Source of the DNA: Enterobacter cloacae complex sp. R_G8
GTDB taxonomy: Bacteria > Pseudomonadota > Gammaproteobacteria > Enterobacterales > Enterobacteriaceae
Assembly (NCBI RefSeq): GCF_024599795.1
Contig: NZ_CP102246.1
Span: 1,116,001 to 1,180,000 of the forward strand
Direction of reading: 5' to 3'
DNA length: 64,000 nt
A model generated the notes under the pieces. The model was not told the DNA's origin. It worked only from the letters and a program-made list of their open reading frames with translations, and made no database searches. This document shows positions 5,750-13,933 of this stretch, in pieces; position 1 is the first letter of the stretch, and the number at the start of each line of letters is the position of its first letter. Both the position numbers and the translations under genes were made by a program.

Positions 5750-6562
5750 TTAACCCTTTATCCTGAGCTCTTTGATGCGGAAATCATTCCCCATACTCGC
5801 TGCAACATGGCTGACTACCGCGAGTTCAGCCTGACTGCCCGCGGCTTTGAATTTTCCACTCAGGGTTACCCATTCATTCGCCTGCTTCAGTTCCAGGGGG
5901 GCGGAAATGTCTTTGCCATCCGCACGGAGTGATATTTTTGGCGCCTCATATTTTCCAATAATGCGTGCCGCTTTCACCGTCCAGGTATATTCATGCCCGG
6001 CAGTCAGACCTGTCAGCGTCTTTTTGAGGATTTCGCCGGCATGATTTTTATTGGGGTTGGTAATAAACTCGACGGCCCGCGTGCTGGCGTCAACCAGGTA
6101 AAGATCGTGCCCGGCAGGTCCTGCCTGCCAGCTATTCCAGTTATCACGCTCAAAGTTGGTGAAATCTTCAAACGGAGCTGCCGCCGCGGCAGAAATATCC
6201 GCCTCGCGATAGACTTCAACGCTGAATTCACCGGCGTTGTCTTTGTACTGGTCTTTGCCGTCGGCAAAAATCAGCGTCAGCGTTCCTTCAGCAGGAACCG
6301 ACCAGCGGTATTTATGATTACCTACCGGATAATTTTCGTTACCAATGCGTGCCTGAAGCGAAGGATTGCGTAAGGCTAGCGTTTCGCCCTCTCTGGGAAT
6401 ACGTCCCTGTGGTGCGGTAAGGGCAAAATTTTCACTTCCATTCCTGGCCCAACCACTGGCCAGAATGGTAATTATCTCTCCCGCTTTGAGGGATATCCCT
6501 GTATTTGTTCCTTCGGCATTTTTAGCGTCAACTTTTCCCGACCAGATTAAATTATCGCTCAT
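5750..6562 (-). CDS. LecA (PA-IL)-like lectin with an added carbohydrate-binding domain
   Basis: This 270-aa protein starts at 6562 (MSDNLIWSGKV), chosen over 6601 because AGGAG lies 7 bases upstream. Residues 1 to about 115 resemble P. aeruginosa galactophilic lectin LecA: IWSGKVDA, AGEIITILASGWA, and the end GTLTLIFADGKDQYKDNAGEFSVEVY, where the D/N residues correspond to the calcium/galactose-site loop. Residues about 130-270 look like a jelly-roll carbohydrate-binding module (NWNSWQAGPAGHD, VTLSGKFKAAG). No signal peptide is visible, as in LecA. It is probably a cytoplasmic or surface-released lectin in host or community interaction. A CRP-type site lies about 70 bp upstream. Confidence 0.75.
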   Translation of the reverse strand: MSDNLIWSGKVDAKNAEGTNTGISLKAGEIITILASGWARNGSENFALTAPQGRIPREGETLALRNPSLQARIGNENYPVGNHKYRWSVPAEGTLTLIFADGKDQYKDNAGEFSVEVYREADISAAAAAPFEDFTNFERDNWNSWQAGPAGHDLYLVDASTRAVEFITNPNKNHAGEILKKTLTGLTAGHEYTWTVKAARIIGKYEAPKISLRADGKDISAPLELKQANEWVTLSGKFKAAGSQAELAVVSHVAASMGNDFRIKELRIKG

Positions 6563-6620
6563 GTCTGACTCCTGTGACAGCGTGGCGAATACATTCGCCA
6601 TTGAAAGATAGTCCTGACGA

Positions 6621-6644
6621 AATGCGTGATTTTAATCACTCAAT
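6621..6644 (-). promoter_or_regulatory. Candidate CRP site before the lectin gene
   Basis: CGTGATTTTAATCACT has the exact GTGA-N6-TCAC core of CRP sites (palindrome 6626-6639), centred about 70 bp before the lectin start. An FNR/CRP-family protein is encoded divergently at 7097, so that IprA-like regulator is an alternative binder. Confidence 0.5.
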
Positions 6645-7096
6645 TCAGCTAACCGCCTGATAATCAGAATAAATGATCTCATGAGAAGCACACACTTCTC
6701 ATATTCATTACCCGGTTGTTATCGGCTGGAATGAGAATAGTCAGGTGGTATATACAATTCAAAACGCGAAACGCTTTATTAAAGGTTGCGATTTTGTAAT
6801 CACTTAAAAATAATAAAATAATTATTGCCGAAATAGGAATAATCTTAAGGAGGGAGGGGATAAATACGTCAGGTTTGTAATAGTTTATTCTCCCCATCGT
6901 TTACATTGATATTCATGTAAGTACGTCAGGAAATCTGGCACACTTATCACCTGTTACGCGGGTCAAGTTTAAAAATAAACAAATTATCTTTTTACCCATG
7001 CAGTGCCCCCTGATATACCTTCCTTCCCTCATACCGGTCTGAGCATTGACCTCGGTGGTCTATACTGGCCAGTACCCAACGCTAAAAGGTGGTGTC

Positions 7097-7726
7097 ATGC
7101 ATATATTGCCTCCTGTTCGCCCTGAACATTCCATTGAACGTCTGACGGCGATCCTTGAGCCAGTCGCAGAGAAAGTGAAGCTCGCGCCCCGTAAGCGGAT
7201 CACCTGGAAACACAAAGGTCGCCAGCAGATGTACCTTTTTCAGGACGGGGAGCTTTCACTGCTGCGGGCATCTGATGGGCTGCTTTTAGTCACCGTATTC
7301 GAGCCGCATCTGTTTGGCATTGCCGAGATGATCCAGCCGACGCAAGGACATATTTTACGTGCTGAACGGGAGTCTACGATTCTGCGTGCTGATGCCGATG
7401 AAGCCGCCGCCCTATTTCGTGAACAGGGCGTCTGGGAAGATGTTGCCGCCTTACTGTCGTATCACACGGCGTATCTGATTTATCGTGATGCCCAGGTCGT
7501 GCAGCAACGTACCTATTCTGTGATTCGCAGTTATCTGCAGGAAATGATATTACTGCCCGATGAAACGCGTATGCGCACGAGCATTCTGGAATATATTCAG
7601 GATCGTACGCTTCTTTCACGCAGCAGTATTCTCAACGTATTATCTGCGCTCAAACAAGGGCAATATATAGCGTTTAAACGCGGCGGATATTTACTGGAAG
7701 TAGGGCATTTGCCGGAGTCATTTTAA
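7097..7726 (+). CDS. IprA-like winged-helix regulator (Crp/Fnr fold)
   Basis: A 209-aa protein is read from ATG 7097 (MHILPPVRPEHSIERL), preceded by AAGGTGG. An upstream TTG at 7046 would add 17 unlikely residues. A cyclic-nucleotide-binding-like beta roll spans about residues 30-110 (KHKGRQQMYLFQDGELSLLRASDG). A C-terminal helix-turn-helix spans about 165-200 (LLSRSSILNVLSALKQGQYI). It resembles the E. coli IprA/YaiV family, linked to hydrogen-peroxide resistance. The next gene, an OmpA-type barrel, follows 93 bp downstream and may be its target or operon partner. Family call good, function inferred. Confidence 0.7.
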   Translation: MHILPPVRPEHSIERLTAILEPVAEKVKLAPRKRITWKHKGRQQMYLFQDGELSLLRASDGLLLVTVFEPHLFGIAEMIQPTQGHILRAERESTILRADADEAAALFREQGVWEDVAALLSYHTAYLIYRDAQVVQQRTYSVIRSYLQEMILLPDETRMRTSILEYIQDRTLLSRSSILNVLSALKQGQYIAFKRGGYLLEVGHLPESF

Positions 7727-7819
7727 AATTTAAAATTAAACAGGAAATGATTTCACGTTGTGCGCTTTTGCCGATATCGTTTGCTCACTGAAATATTCAA
7801 CAGAGTAAACGGGATTCTT

Positions 7820-8434
7820 ATGAAAAAGACACTTGTCGCATTAATTCTGGCTAACGTTTTTACCGCAACCACTGCATTTGCAGCAGCGGATGCCGGCACC
7901 TGGTATAGCGGTGCTAAATTTGGCTGGTCACACTATTTTGACGCCAGCACCGGCTCTAAAGCGAGCGAAAATAACAGCGGCTCGAACCAGTATAATATCG
8001 ATCATGATAATGTCGGTGGTGGGGTATACGCGGGTTATCAGATGACTCCGTGGCTTGCACTGGAAGGCGGGTACGATTATTTAGGTAATATGCAGATGAA
8101 AGGCCATCACAGTGCGGGCGCACAAATGAAAAGCCAGGGTCTGCAGATGTCTTTAAAAGCCAGCTATGCCGTGACTGACCGCTGGGATATCTATGGACGT
8201 GCCGGGGCGATGGCGTATCGCGCTGAGTCTGATGTGAGTGGTCACAATCGTTTTGATACAGGTGTTCGCCCGCTTGCCGCGGTAGGGACGGAGTATGCGT
8301 TCAACAAAAATCTGGCGGGCCGCCTCGAATATCAGTGGGTAAGCAATGTGGGTAACGCCAACCAGATTGGCGTCAGCAGTGACGTGAGCTCCGTAACGGC
8401 AGGCCTGACATGGCGATTTGGCCAGCACGATTAA
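7820..8434 (+). CDS. OmpA-like outer-membrane beta-barrel protein without peptidoglycan domain
   Basis: A 204-aa protein from ATG 7820 with signal peptide (MKKTLVALILANVFTATTAFA-A). The mature part follows the OmpA N-terminal barrel pattern: GTWYSGAKFGWSHYF, GYQMTPWLALEGGYDYLG, LKASYAVTDRWDIYGRAGAM, and a C-terminal strand ending in aromatic residues (TAGLTWRFGQHD). The OmpA C-terminal peptidoglycan-binding domain is absent, so it is a small eight-strand barrel. The longer frame from 7760 adds a non-signal-like segment and is rejected. It sits downstream of the IprA-like regulator and is closed by a bidirectional terminator. Confidence 0.8.
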   Translation: MKKTLVALILANVFTATTAFAAADAGTWYSGAKFGWSHYFDASTGSKASENNSGSNQYNIDHDNVGGGVYAGYQMTPWLALEGGYDYLGNMQMKGHHSAGAQMKSQGLQMSLKASYAVTDRWDIYGRAGAMAYRAESDVSGHNRFDTGVRPLAAVGTEYAFNKNLAGRLEYQWVSNVGNANQIGVSSDVSSVTAGLTWRFGQHD

Positions 8435-8456
8435 ACATTATCACCCTTTCAACGAA

Positions 8457-8486
8457 AAAAGCCCGACTGTTCAGCAGTTGGGCTTT
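8457..8486. terminator. Bidirectional terminator between convergent genes
   Basis: AAAAGCCCGACTG pairs with CAGTTGGGCTTTT around a 5-nt loop, flanked by A and T runs. It lies between the barrel gene and the convergent lipoprotein gene. Confidence 0.85.
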
Positions 8487-8492
8487 TGGCAT

Positions 8493-8891
8493 TTAACCGG
8501 TGACTAAAGGTTGAAGGACAGATTTAATTTTTTGCAGGCCTGTGACATTTTTATCTTTCAGGTATTGCTGATTAATCATGTCCAGCTGTTCCAGTTTTGT
8601 CAGCGAGGCGTAGACGGGCTGAACAGCGCTATCTTCAGTAAAAACATCCTTTGCGGTCGCATGCTGTAAATAGTCTGATTTTAGTTGCGTTGTTAATTTG
8701 TCAATCTGCGCTTTATTCTCCTGATAAAGTGCAGCAATATGCGATGCCGGAATGACAGGAGATTTTTCTCCCGGTAAAACTAACGGCACCTGCAGATGGT
8801 GGATTTGTTCAACCTTATCCGGATGGGAGGTGCTGCAGGCGGTTAATAACGTGAGGCTGAGCAGAGTCAGCAATAATGACCGTTTCTTCAT
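8493..8891 (-). CDS. Small lipoprotein of unknown function
   Basis: This is a 132-aa protein with a lipoprotein signal (MKKRSLLLTLLSLTLLTAC, lipobox LTAC, Cys19) and Ser-Thr at +2/+3, which favours the outer membrane. The mature region is helical and Gln/Lys-rich (ALYQENKAQIDKLTTQLKSDYLQ), coiled-coil-like. I do not recognise the family. It is transcribed alone, convergent to the OmpA-like gene, and ends at the shared terminator. The frame has normal composition and looks real. Confidence 0.75.
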   Translation of the reverse strand: MKKRSLLLTLLSLTLLTACSTSHPDKVEQIHHLQVPLVLPGEKSPVIPASHIAALYQENKAQIDKLTTQLKSDYLQHATAKDVFTEDSAVQPVYASLTKLEQLDMINQQYLKDKNVTGLQKIKSVLQPLVTG

Positions 8892-9034
8892 TGGATAACT
8901 CAGGGTAAATAAGCGGAACGGACATTATCGTAAACAACAGCAACATCTTCAGATTAAACTTGTTTAATTTTAAATATATCCTCGCGCCTGCGTCGTGACA
9001 GGAAAAGCATTAACGCCTGCTCACGGTTTAAAAG

Positions 9035-9062
9035 AAAACAGGCTGCATGACGCAGCCTGTTT
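9035..9062 (-). terminator. Terminator of the Afu/Fbp-type ABC operon
   Basis: ACAGGCTGC and GCAGCCTGT form a 9-bp stem just after the ATPase stop; read on the minus strand it is followed by TTTTCTTTT. Confidence 0.8.
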
Positions 9063-9064
9063 GC

Positions 9065-10135
9065 TTAGCTTTTCGGGAATATCCACACATGCTTCTCAGG
9101 CAGTGAGAGATGGCATTGCTGCGGATCCCGAACCTCATGCCCATAGGCACGGATCACAAAATCATCCCCCGCCGTGCGGAACAGATACTCCCAGCGGTCA
9201 CCCAGATACATACTGGTGAGCAGCGGCAATTCGAGCTGGTTTTCCCCCGGCCCGTCAACCACCGCCACGCGCTCGACGCGGATCACCGCCGTGGCGTCAT
9301 CTCCACTCTGCACCCCTTCACCGGCCTGACCCCACAGCACCCAGCCTTTTCCTTCAATACGCGCTTTGCCGTCGCGCAGTTCAGTAACCTTGCCGTGCAG
9401 GCGGTTATTGCTGCCCATAAACTCGGCGGTAAACAGCGTTTTCGGCGAGCCGTACATCTCCTGCGGTGTGCCCTGTTGCTCAATTTTACCGTTGTTAAGC
9501 AGCAGGATACGGTCGGAAATGGACATCGCTTCGTTCTGGTCGTGGGTCACCATCAGCGCGGATAAGCCGAGTTTGATGATCAGCTCGCGCAGGAACACGC
9601 GGGCCTCTTCGCGTAATTTGGCGTCGAGGTTAGAGAGGGGCTCATCCAGTAAAATCACCGGCGGGTTGTAGACCAGCGCCCGGCCAATGGCCACGCGCTG
9701 CTGCTGTCCACCGGAAAGCTGGTGCGGGTGACGCTTGCCAAGATGGCCCAGCCCCAGCTGGTCCAGCACATCCTGCACGCGCTGCTGGATCTCTTTGGCC
9801 GGGACTTTACGCAGCTTGAGCGGGTAGGCCACGTTCTCAAACACGGTTTTGTGCGGCCACAGGGCGTAGGACTGGAACACCAGCCCCAGGTTACGCTCCT
9901 CCGCCGGGACCTCGCTGCGCGGTGTACCGTCGTAAACTTTGTTTTTGCCGATGACAATAGAGCCCTGAGTCGGTTTTTCCAGACCCGCTACCGCGCGCAG
10001 CAGGGTGGTTTTGCCGCTGCCGGAGGGGCCCAGCAGGGAGACCACTTCGCCGCGTTTCAGGTTCATGGAGACCCCTTTCAAAACAGGATTGTCGCCGTAG
10101 GTTAAGTGCAGATCGTCAACCGCTAATTCAATCAT
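9065..10135 (-). CDS. ABC importer ATPase, Fbp/Afu type
   Basis: A 356-aa ATPase. The start is MIELAVDDLHL at 10135, overlapping the permease stop by 8 nt (ATGATTGA). The motifs are Walker A GPSGSGKT, signature LSGGQQQR, Walker B VILLDEPLSNLD and H-loop MVTHDQ, followed by a TOBE-type C-terminal domain (MYLGDRWEYLFRT). It powers uptake by the two proteins encoded upstream. Family members import ferric iron (FbpC), phosphonates (PhnT) or hexose phosphates (AfuC); the sequence alone does not choose among them. Confidence 0.85.
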   Translation of the reverse strand: MIELAVDDLHLTYGDNPVLKGVSMNLKRGEVVSLLGPSGSGKTTLLRAVAGLEKPTQGSIVIGKNKVYDGTPRSEVPAEERNLGLVFQSYALWPHKTVFENVAYPLKLRKVPAKEIQQRVQDVLDQLGLGHLGKRHPHQLSGGQQQRVAIGRALVYNPPVILLDEPLSNLDAKLREEARVFLRELIIKLGLSALMVTHDQNEAMSISDRILLLNNGKIEQQGTPQEMYGSPKTLFTAEFMGSNNRLHGKVTELRDGKARIEGKGWVLWGQAGEGVQSGDDATAVIRVERVAVVDGPGENQLELPLLTSMYLGDRWEYLFRTAGDDFVIRAYGHEVRDPQQCHLSLPEKHVWIFPKS

Positions 10136-11897
10136 GTATTTTGACTCCGAAACGAAGGGCAATGCCCAGACCTACCACCACCAGCAGGATGTTAATAAAA
10201 GAGAGCGCTGCCACAATATCAATGGCACCCGTCGCCCAGAGGGAAACCAGCATCGAGCCGATGGTTTCTGTGCCGGGGGAGAGCAGATACACACCCGTTG
10301 AGTATTCGCGTTCAAAGATCAGGAACATCAGTAGCCATGAGCCGATCAGGCCATAGCGGGAGAGCGGGATCGTCACATGGCGGGTGATCTGACCACGCGT
10401 AGCCCCTGTACTACGCGCGGCCTCTTCAAGTTCCGGTCCCACCTGCAGCAGCGTGGACGAGATCAGCCTCAGCCCGTAGGCCATCCACACGACGGTATAG
10501 GCCAGCCAGACGCTGAAAATGGTGCTGCGAAGCGAACGCAGCCAGACGATCAGGTTTTCCCGCATCCAGTCGCTCCAGGTGAACCCGGAAAGCCAGCCCG
10601 ATTTCAGCGCGTTATCGAGCCACATCGGCAGGAACAGGAACACCCACAGGAAGGCCAGGCCCGCCAGCAGACCAGGCACGGCGCGCGGCACCAGCACGCT
10701 GTAATCCAGAAAGCGTGTGGTGTTGTCCGGTTTACGGTGCATGGCAATGCCGACAAACAGGTAGCACGCCACGGCCAGCGCACCGCCAATCACGCCGATG
10801 GACATCGAGTTGACGATGGCGCGCAGCAGGTTCGGCTGTGCCCAGATAGTGCGGAACGTGCTGAGCGAAAGCTGGTCCCAAACGGAAACGCCCACGCCCC
10901 AGTTGGAGATAAACGCGCGCAATACCACGCCAAGCAGTGGAACGCCGATGGTGACGGTGAGCCAGAAGGCGACCACCGCGCCAGCCACCCAGCGCCATTT
11001 GCCCAGCGGTAATGCCCGCGCCTGAGAGGCTTTGCCTTTCATGGTCACGAAGCGGTTGGCGGTACGCATCAGGCGACGCTGCAGCATCACCAGCGGGATG
11101 GTGATGCAGATTAGCACCACGGCAACCGCGGCCATCAGGTGATAGGACGGGGTGCCCAGTTTGTTGGTCAGCTGGTAGAGATAGGTTGCCAGCACCATGT
11201 TGCCTTCCGGATCGCCAAGCACCAGCATCAGACCAAACACTTCCAGCCCGAGGAAGAACAGCAGCACGATGGCGTACAGGATCGACGGGCGCACCATGGG
11301 CAGACTGACGGAGGTCATCACCTGCAGGGGAGACGCGCCTGCAGTACGCGCGGCCTCTTCCACATCCGACCCCACGCTGCGCAGCGCCGACGAGATATAG
11401 AGATAGGCGTGCGGAACATGCGTCAGGCCCGCGATGACCACGATGCTCGACATGTCATAAATATTCCACGGTACAAAGCCGATCAGGGCTTCCACCCAGA
11501 GGGATAAAAAGCCCACCGGACCGGCGGCCACCACGTAGCCGAACCCCAGCACCATGGGGGAAACGAAAATGGGCACCAGGATCAGCGGCTCAATCAACCG
11601 GCGACCGGGGAGATCGGTACGCACCATCAAAAAGGCCAGCACGCCGCCCAGCGGAATGGCGATGATCACCAGCCCGAAAGCGAGGATAAAACCGCTTCTC
11701 AATGCCTTGTAGAAATCAGGGTCTGTGAAAATAAAATCAAATGATTCAAGGCTCCACTCTTTTGCCGGAGAAAAGAACGGGGCGGACAGGAAGCTCTGTA
11801 TCACGATAAACGACAGCGGCGTATAGATAACCAGCGCGGTTATCAACACGACAATACCGCGCGGCAGGCTTTGCCACTTTCTGCGTAATGTATTCAT
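10128..11897 (-). CDS. ABC importer permease with duplicated membrane domain, Fbp/Afu type
   Basis: This 589-aa membrane protein is two fused permease halves, typical of FbpB/AfuB. Each half has an EAA-type loop for docking the ATPase: EEAARTAGASPLQVMTSVSLP in the first half and EEAARSTGATRGQITRHVTIP in the second. About twelve membrane segments are visible. The start is ATG 11897. It lies 83 bp after the binding-protein gene and is translationally coupled to the ATPase, forming an A-B-C operon. Confidence 0.85.
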   Translation of the reverse strand: MNTLRRKWQSLPRGIVVLITALVIYTPLSFIVIQSFLSAPFFSPAKEWSLESFDFIFTDPDFYKALRSGFILAFGLVIIAIPLGGVLAFLMVRTDLPGRRLIEPLILVPIFVSPMVLGFGYVVAAGPVGFLSLWVEALIGFVPWNIYDMSSIVVIAGLTHVPHAYLYISSALRSVGSDVEEAARTAGASPLQVMTSVSLPMVRPSILYAIVLLFFLGLEVFGLMLVLGDPEGNMVLATYLYQLTNKLGTPSYHLMAAVAVVLICITIPLVMLQRRLMRTANRFVTMKGKASQARALPLGKWRWVAGAVVAFWLTVTIGVPLLGVVLRAFISNWGVGVSVWDQLSLSTFRTIWAQPNLLRAIVNSMSIGVIGGALAVACYLFVGIAMHRKPDNTTRFLDYSVLVPRAVPGLLAGLAFLWVFLFLPMWLDNALKSGWLSGFTWSDWMRENLIVWLRSLRSTIFSVWLAYTVVWMAYGLRLISSTLLQVGPELEEAARSTGATRGQITRHVTIPLSRYGLIGSWLLMFLIFEREYSTGVYLLSPGTETIGSMLVSLWATGAIDIVAALSFINILLVVVGLGIALRFGVKIHD

Positions 11898-11980
11898 GGG
11901 GTATCCCTGGTATTGCAGCCCAGCAAAACGAATTCAGTCAGATGAACAGGCGCGCGGCGACCTGCGCCGCGCACACCGTT

Positions 11981-13069
11981 TTATTTGCCGGCGGCAGCAC
12001 GCCACTGTTTGATGTACTCCAGACGTTTTTTCGGCTGCAGGTATTCCAGCAGGCTTTCATCAACCGGGATCGGCTTCAGCGCATTGCCGAGGACTTTGGT
12101 CAGGCCATCGATATCATTTTTGCCTTCGATATCGTTGCGAATGGAGGGGATATCCGCCTGATTAGCCAGGATACTTTGCCCTTTTTCAGACAGGACATAG
12201 TCGAGCCACAGCTTCGCGGCATTGCTGTTTTGCGCCTGCTGGCTGATAAAGGACACGCGCGATAACACCAGGGTGTAATCTTTCGGATAAGCGATCCCGA
12301 GCGACGGATCGTTCTTCGCGCGGGCTTCCGCGTAGGAGCCGAGGATATTAAAGCCGATCAGGTTTTCGCCGGATGACACCCTCTCCATCATCGTGCCGGT
12401 AGACGACTGCACCGCCAGGCCGCCTTTGGCGACATCGGCCAGGGTTTTAAAGTAGTTTGGATCGGCCTTGTGATCCTGCACGGAGAGCATAAAGCCCAGT
12501 CCCGATTTTTCGATGTCGTAGGTCGTGACTTTGCTTTTGAATTTGTCCGTCTGGCTGGCAATCAGCTTCGCCAGCGCAACGTGAGAATCCGGCACGTCGC
12601 CAGCCGGGATCAGGCGTTTGTTGTAGATAAACACCACCGGCTCATAGGTGGTGCCGTACGCTTTATCTTTCCATACCGCCCATTTCGGCAGCTGACTTTG
12701 CTCGGGCGATTTGTACTCCATGGCGTAGTCAGTGGCGAGCTTCAGCCCGGTGTCCATCGAGGAGCTCCAGACCACATCGCCGCTACCGCCACCGGAGGCC
12801 TGCTCGCTGATAAAACGGTTGTACAGCTCTGTGCTGTTCATATCGTTGTATTCAACTTTAATGCCCGGATAGCTCTTTTCGAAACCCTCGATCAGCGGCC
12901 CGGCGGCTTTGGTATCGGTGGTGGAATAGATGACGACCTTGCCCTCTTTGGTCGCGGCATCGACAACTTTTTGATAGTCGGCAGGGTAGCCCTGCGGCAG
13001 GGCAGACAGTGCAGAAGCAGAGAACAGTACGGTAGCGGTAATCAGAGAAATTCGGAATGTGTTCGACAT
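11981..13069 (-). CDS. Periplasmic substrate-binding protein of Fbp/Afu-type ABC importer
   Basis: A 362-aa protein from ATG 13069 (MSNTFRISLITATVLF, signal cleaved near ALSA-LPQG). An in-frame extension to 13222 is dismissed because the signal peptide starts here. It is a class II periplasmic binding protein: GKVVIYSTTDTKAAGPLIEGFEKSYPGIKVEY, SGDVVWSSSMD, YEPVVFIYNK. The twin Tyr iron ligands of FbpA are not evident, and the SSMD/T-rich pocket looks more like the AfuA/phosphonate branch. A CitA/CitB-like two-component system is encoded just upstream on the same strand, so a carboxylate or phosphorylated-acid ligand is plausible (inference). Confidence 0.8.
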   Translation of the reverse strand: MSNTFRISLITATVLFSASALSALPQGYPADYQKVVDAATKEGKVVIYSTTDTKAAGPLIEGFEKSYPGIKVEYNDMNSTELYNRFISEQASGGGSGDVVWSSSMDTGLKLATDYAMEYKSPEQSQLPKWAVWKDKAYGTTYEPVVFIYNKRLIPAGDVPDSHVALAKLIASQTDKFKSKVTTYDIEKSGLGFMLSVQDHKADPNYFKTLADVAKGGLAVQSSTGTMMERVSSGENLIGFNILGSYAEARAKNDPSLGIAYPKDYTLVLSRVSFISQQAQNSNAAKLWLDYVLSEKGQSILANQADIPSIRNDIEGKNDIDGLTKVLGNALKPIPVDESLLEYLQPKKRLEYIKQWRAAAGK

Positions 13070-13237
13070 TATAGTTAACCTTTTAGTTACATTTGAGGAA
13101 CTAATTGTCAACATAGCGTATAGCACCGCCGCCACAACAGGCGGAAGCGGGCCATGATTCCGAAGTGTGATTGTCGGCGTCGTTTCAGCAATTAACACCA
13201 TAAAAACCGCGAACGTTAGCAAACGAACGGTTGCGGA

Positions 13238-13933
13238 TTACGCTTTCTCGGCGGCTTTGCGGTATAACCTTCGCGGATGACCAATATTGCCATACAGCAT
13301 TTCGACGCTGATTAACCCACTCTCCACACAGTATTCCAGATAGCGACGCCCCGTGGTTTTGCTGATCCCGACGTTCTCCACCACCTCTTCAACCGACATG
13401 GCATTGTCGGGATGTTCTGCGAACAGGCGTTTAATCCGCTCCAGCGTTTGGGGCTCAATGCCCTTTGTCGACGGCGTGAGCGAAGATTCCGCAGCAGGCA
13501 GGTTGAACAGGCGATCCAGCGCATGCTGATCGACAACCTTGACCTGCTGCACGGTGTGGATAAAACGCATAAAGCGCTCCAGCGAGGCGTGCAGGCGCTG
13601 AAAAAAGACCGGTTTAATCAGATAGTCAAAGGCACCGCTGCGCATGGCGTGGCTACAGGTTTGCATATCGCTGGCGGCGGTGATGAAGATCACCGAGCAT
13701 TCGTAGCTTTTCAGCAGCGGGTTATCGATTAACTCCACGCCTTTGCCGTCTGGCAGATAGTTATCCAGCAGAATCAGTCGCGGCTGATGCTGGCGGATCA
13801 GGCTGCACGCCTGCTCAATCGACGCGGCAATACCCACCACGCGCAAATGAAAATTCTGCTCAATATACTCGCGATGCAACTCCGCCAGGTGCGGCTCATC
13901 TTCAACTATCACAACATCAAGTGGTCGGGTCAT
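13238..13933 (-). CDS. CitB/DcuR-family response regulator
   Basis: A 231-aa protein from ATG 13933 (MTRPLDVVIVEDEP); a start four codons earlier is possible. The receiver domain has acidic pocket EDE, phospho-acceptor D57 (LILLDNYLPDGKG), Thr in FITAAS and Lys in YLIKP. The C-terminal helix-turn-helix (MSVEEVVENVGISKTTGRRYLEYC) is of the CitB/DcuR/DpiA type. Its start overlaps the end of the kinase gene by 17 nt. It probably activates the ABC importer operon, which begins 170 bp downstream on the same strand. Confidence 0.88.
   Translation of the reverse strand: MTRPLDVVIVEDEPHLAELHREYIEQNFHLRVVGIAASIEQACSLIRQHQPRLILLDNYLPDGKGVELIDNPLLKSYECSVIFITAASDMQTCSHAMRSGAFDYLIKPVFFQRLHASLERFMRFIHTVQQVKVVDQHALDRLFNLPAAESSLTPSTKGIEPQTLERIKRLFAEHPDNAMSVEEVVENVGISKTTGRRYLEYCVESGLISVEMLYGNIGHPRRLYRKAAEKA

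Noticed and set aside
704..5750. CRISPR array or prophage
   Set aside because: No regularly spaced repeats, Cas genes or phage structural/integrase genes were seen here or elsewhere in the window.
5422..5932. Short frames around the 33-bp palindrome
   Set aside because: They overlap the palindrome and the antisense of the lectin gene; no ribosome site or protein-like pattern.
10377..11012. Plus-strand 211-aa frame opposite the ABC permease
   Set aside because: Pro/Gln/His-rich shadow of a membrane-protein gene read antisense.
12470..13078. Plus-strand 202-aa frame opposite the binding-protein gene
   Set aside because: Shadow frame; the minus-strand gene has a signal peptide and family motifs.
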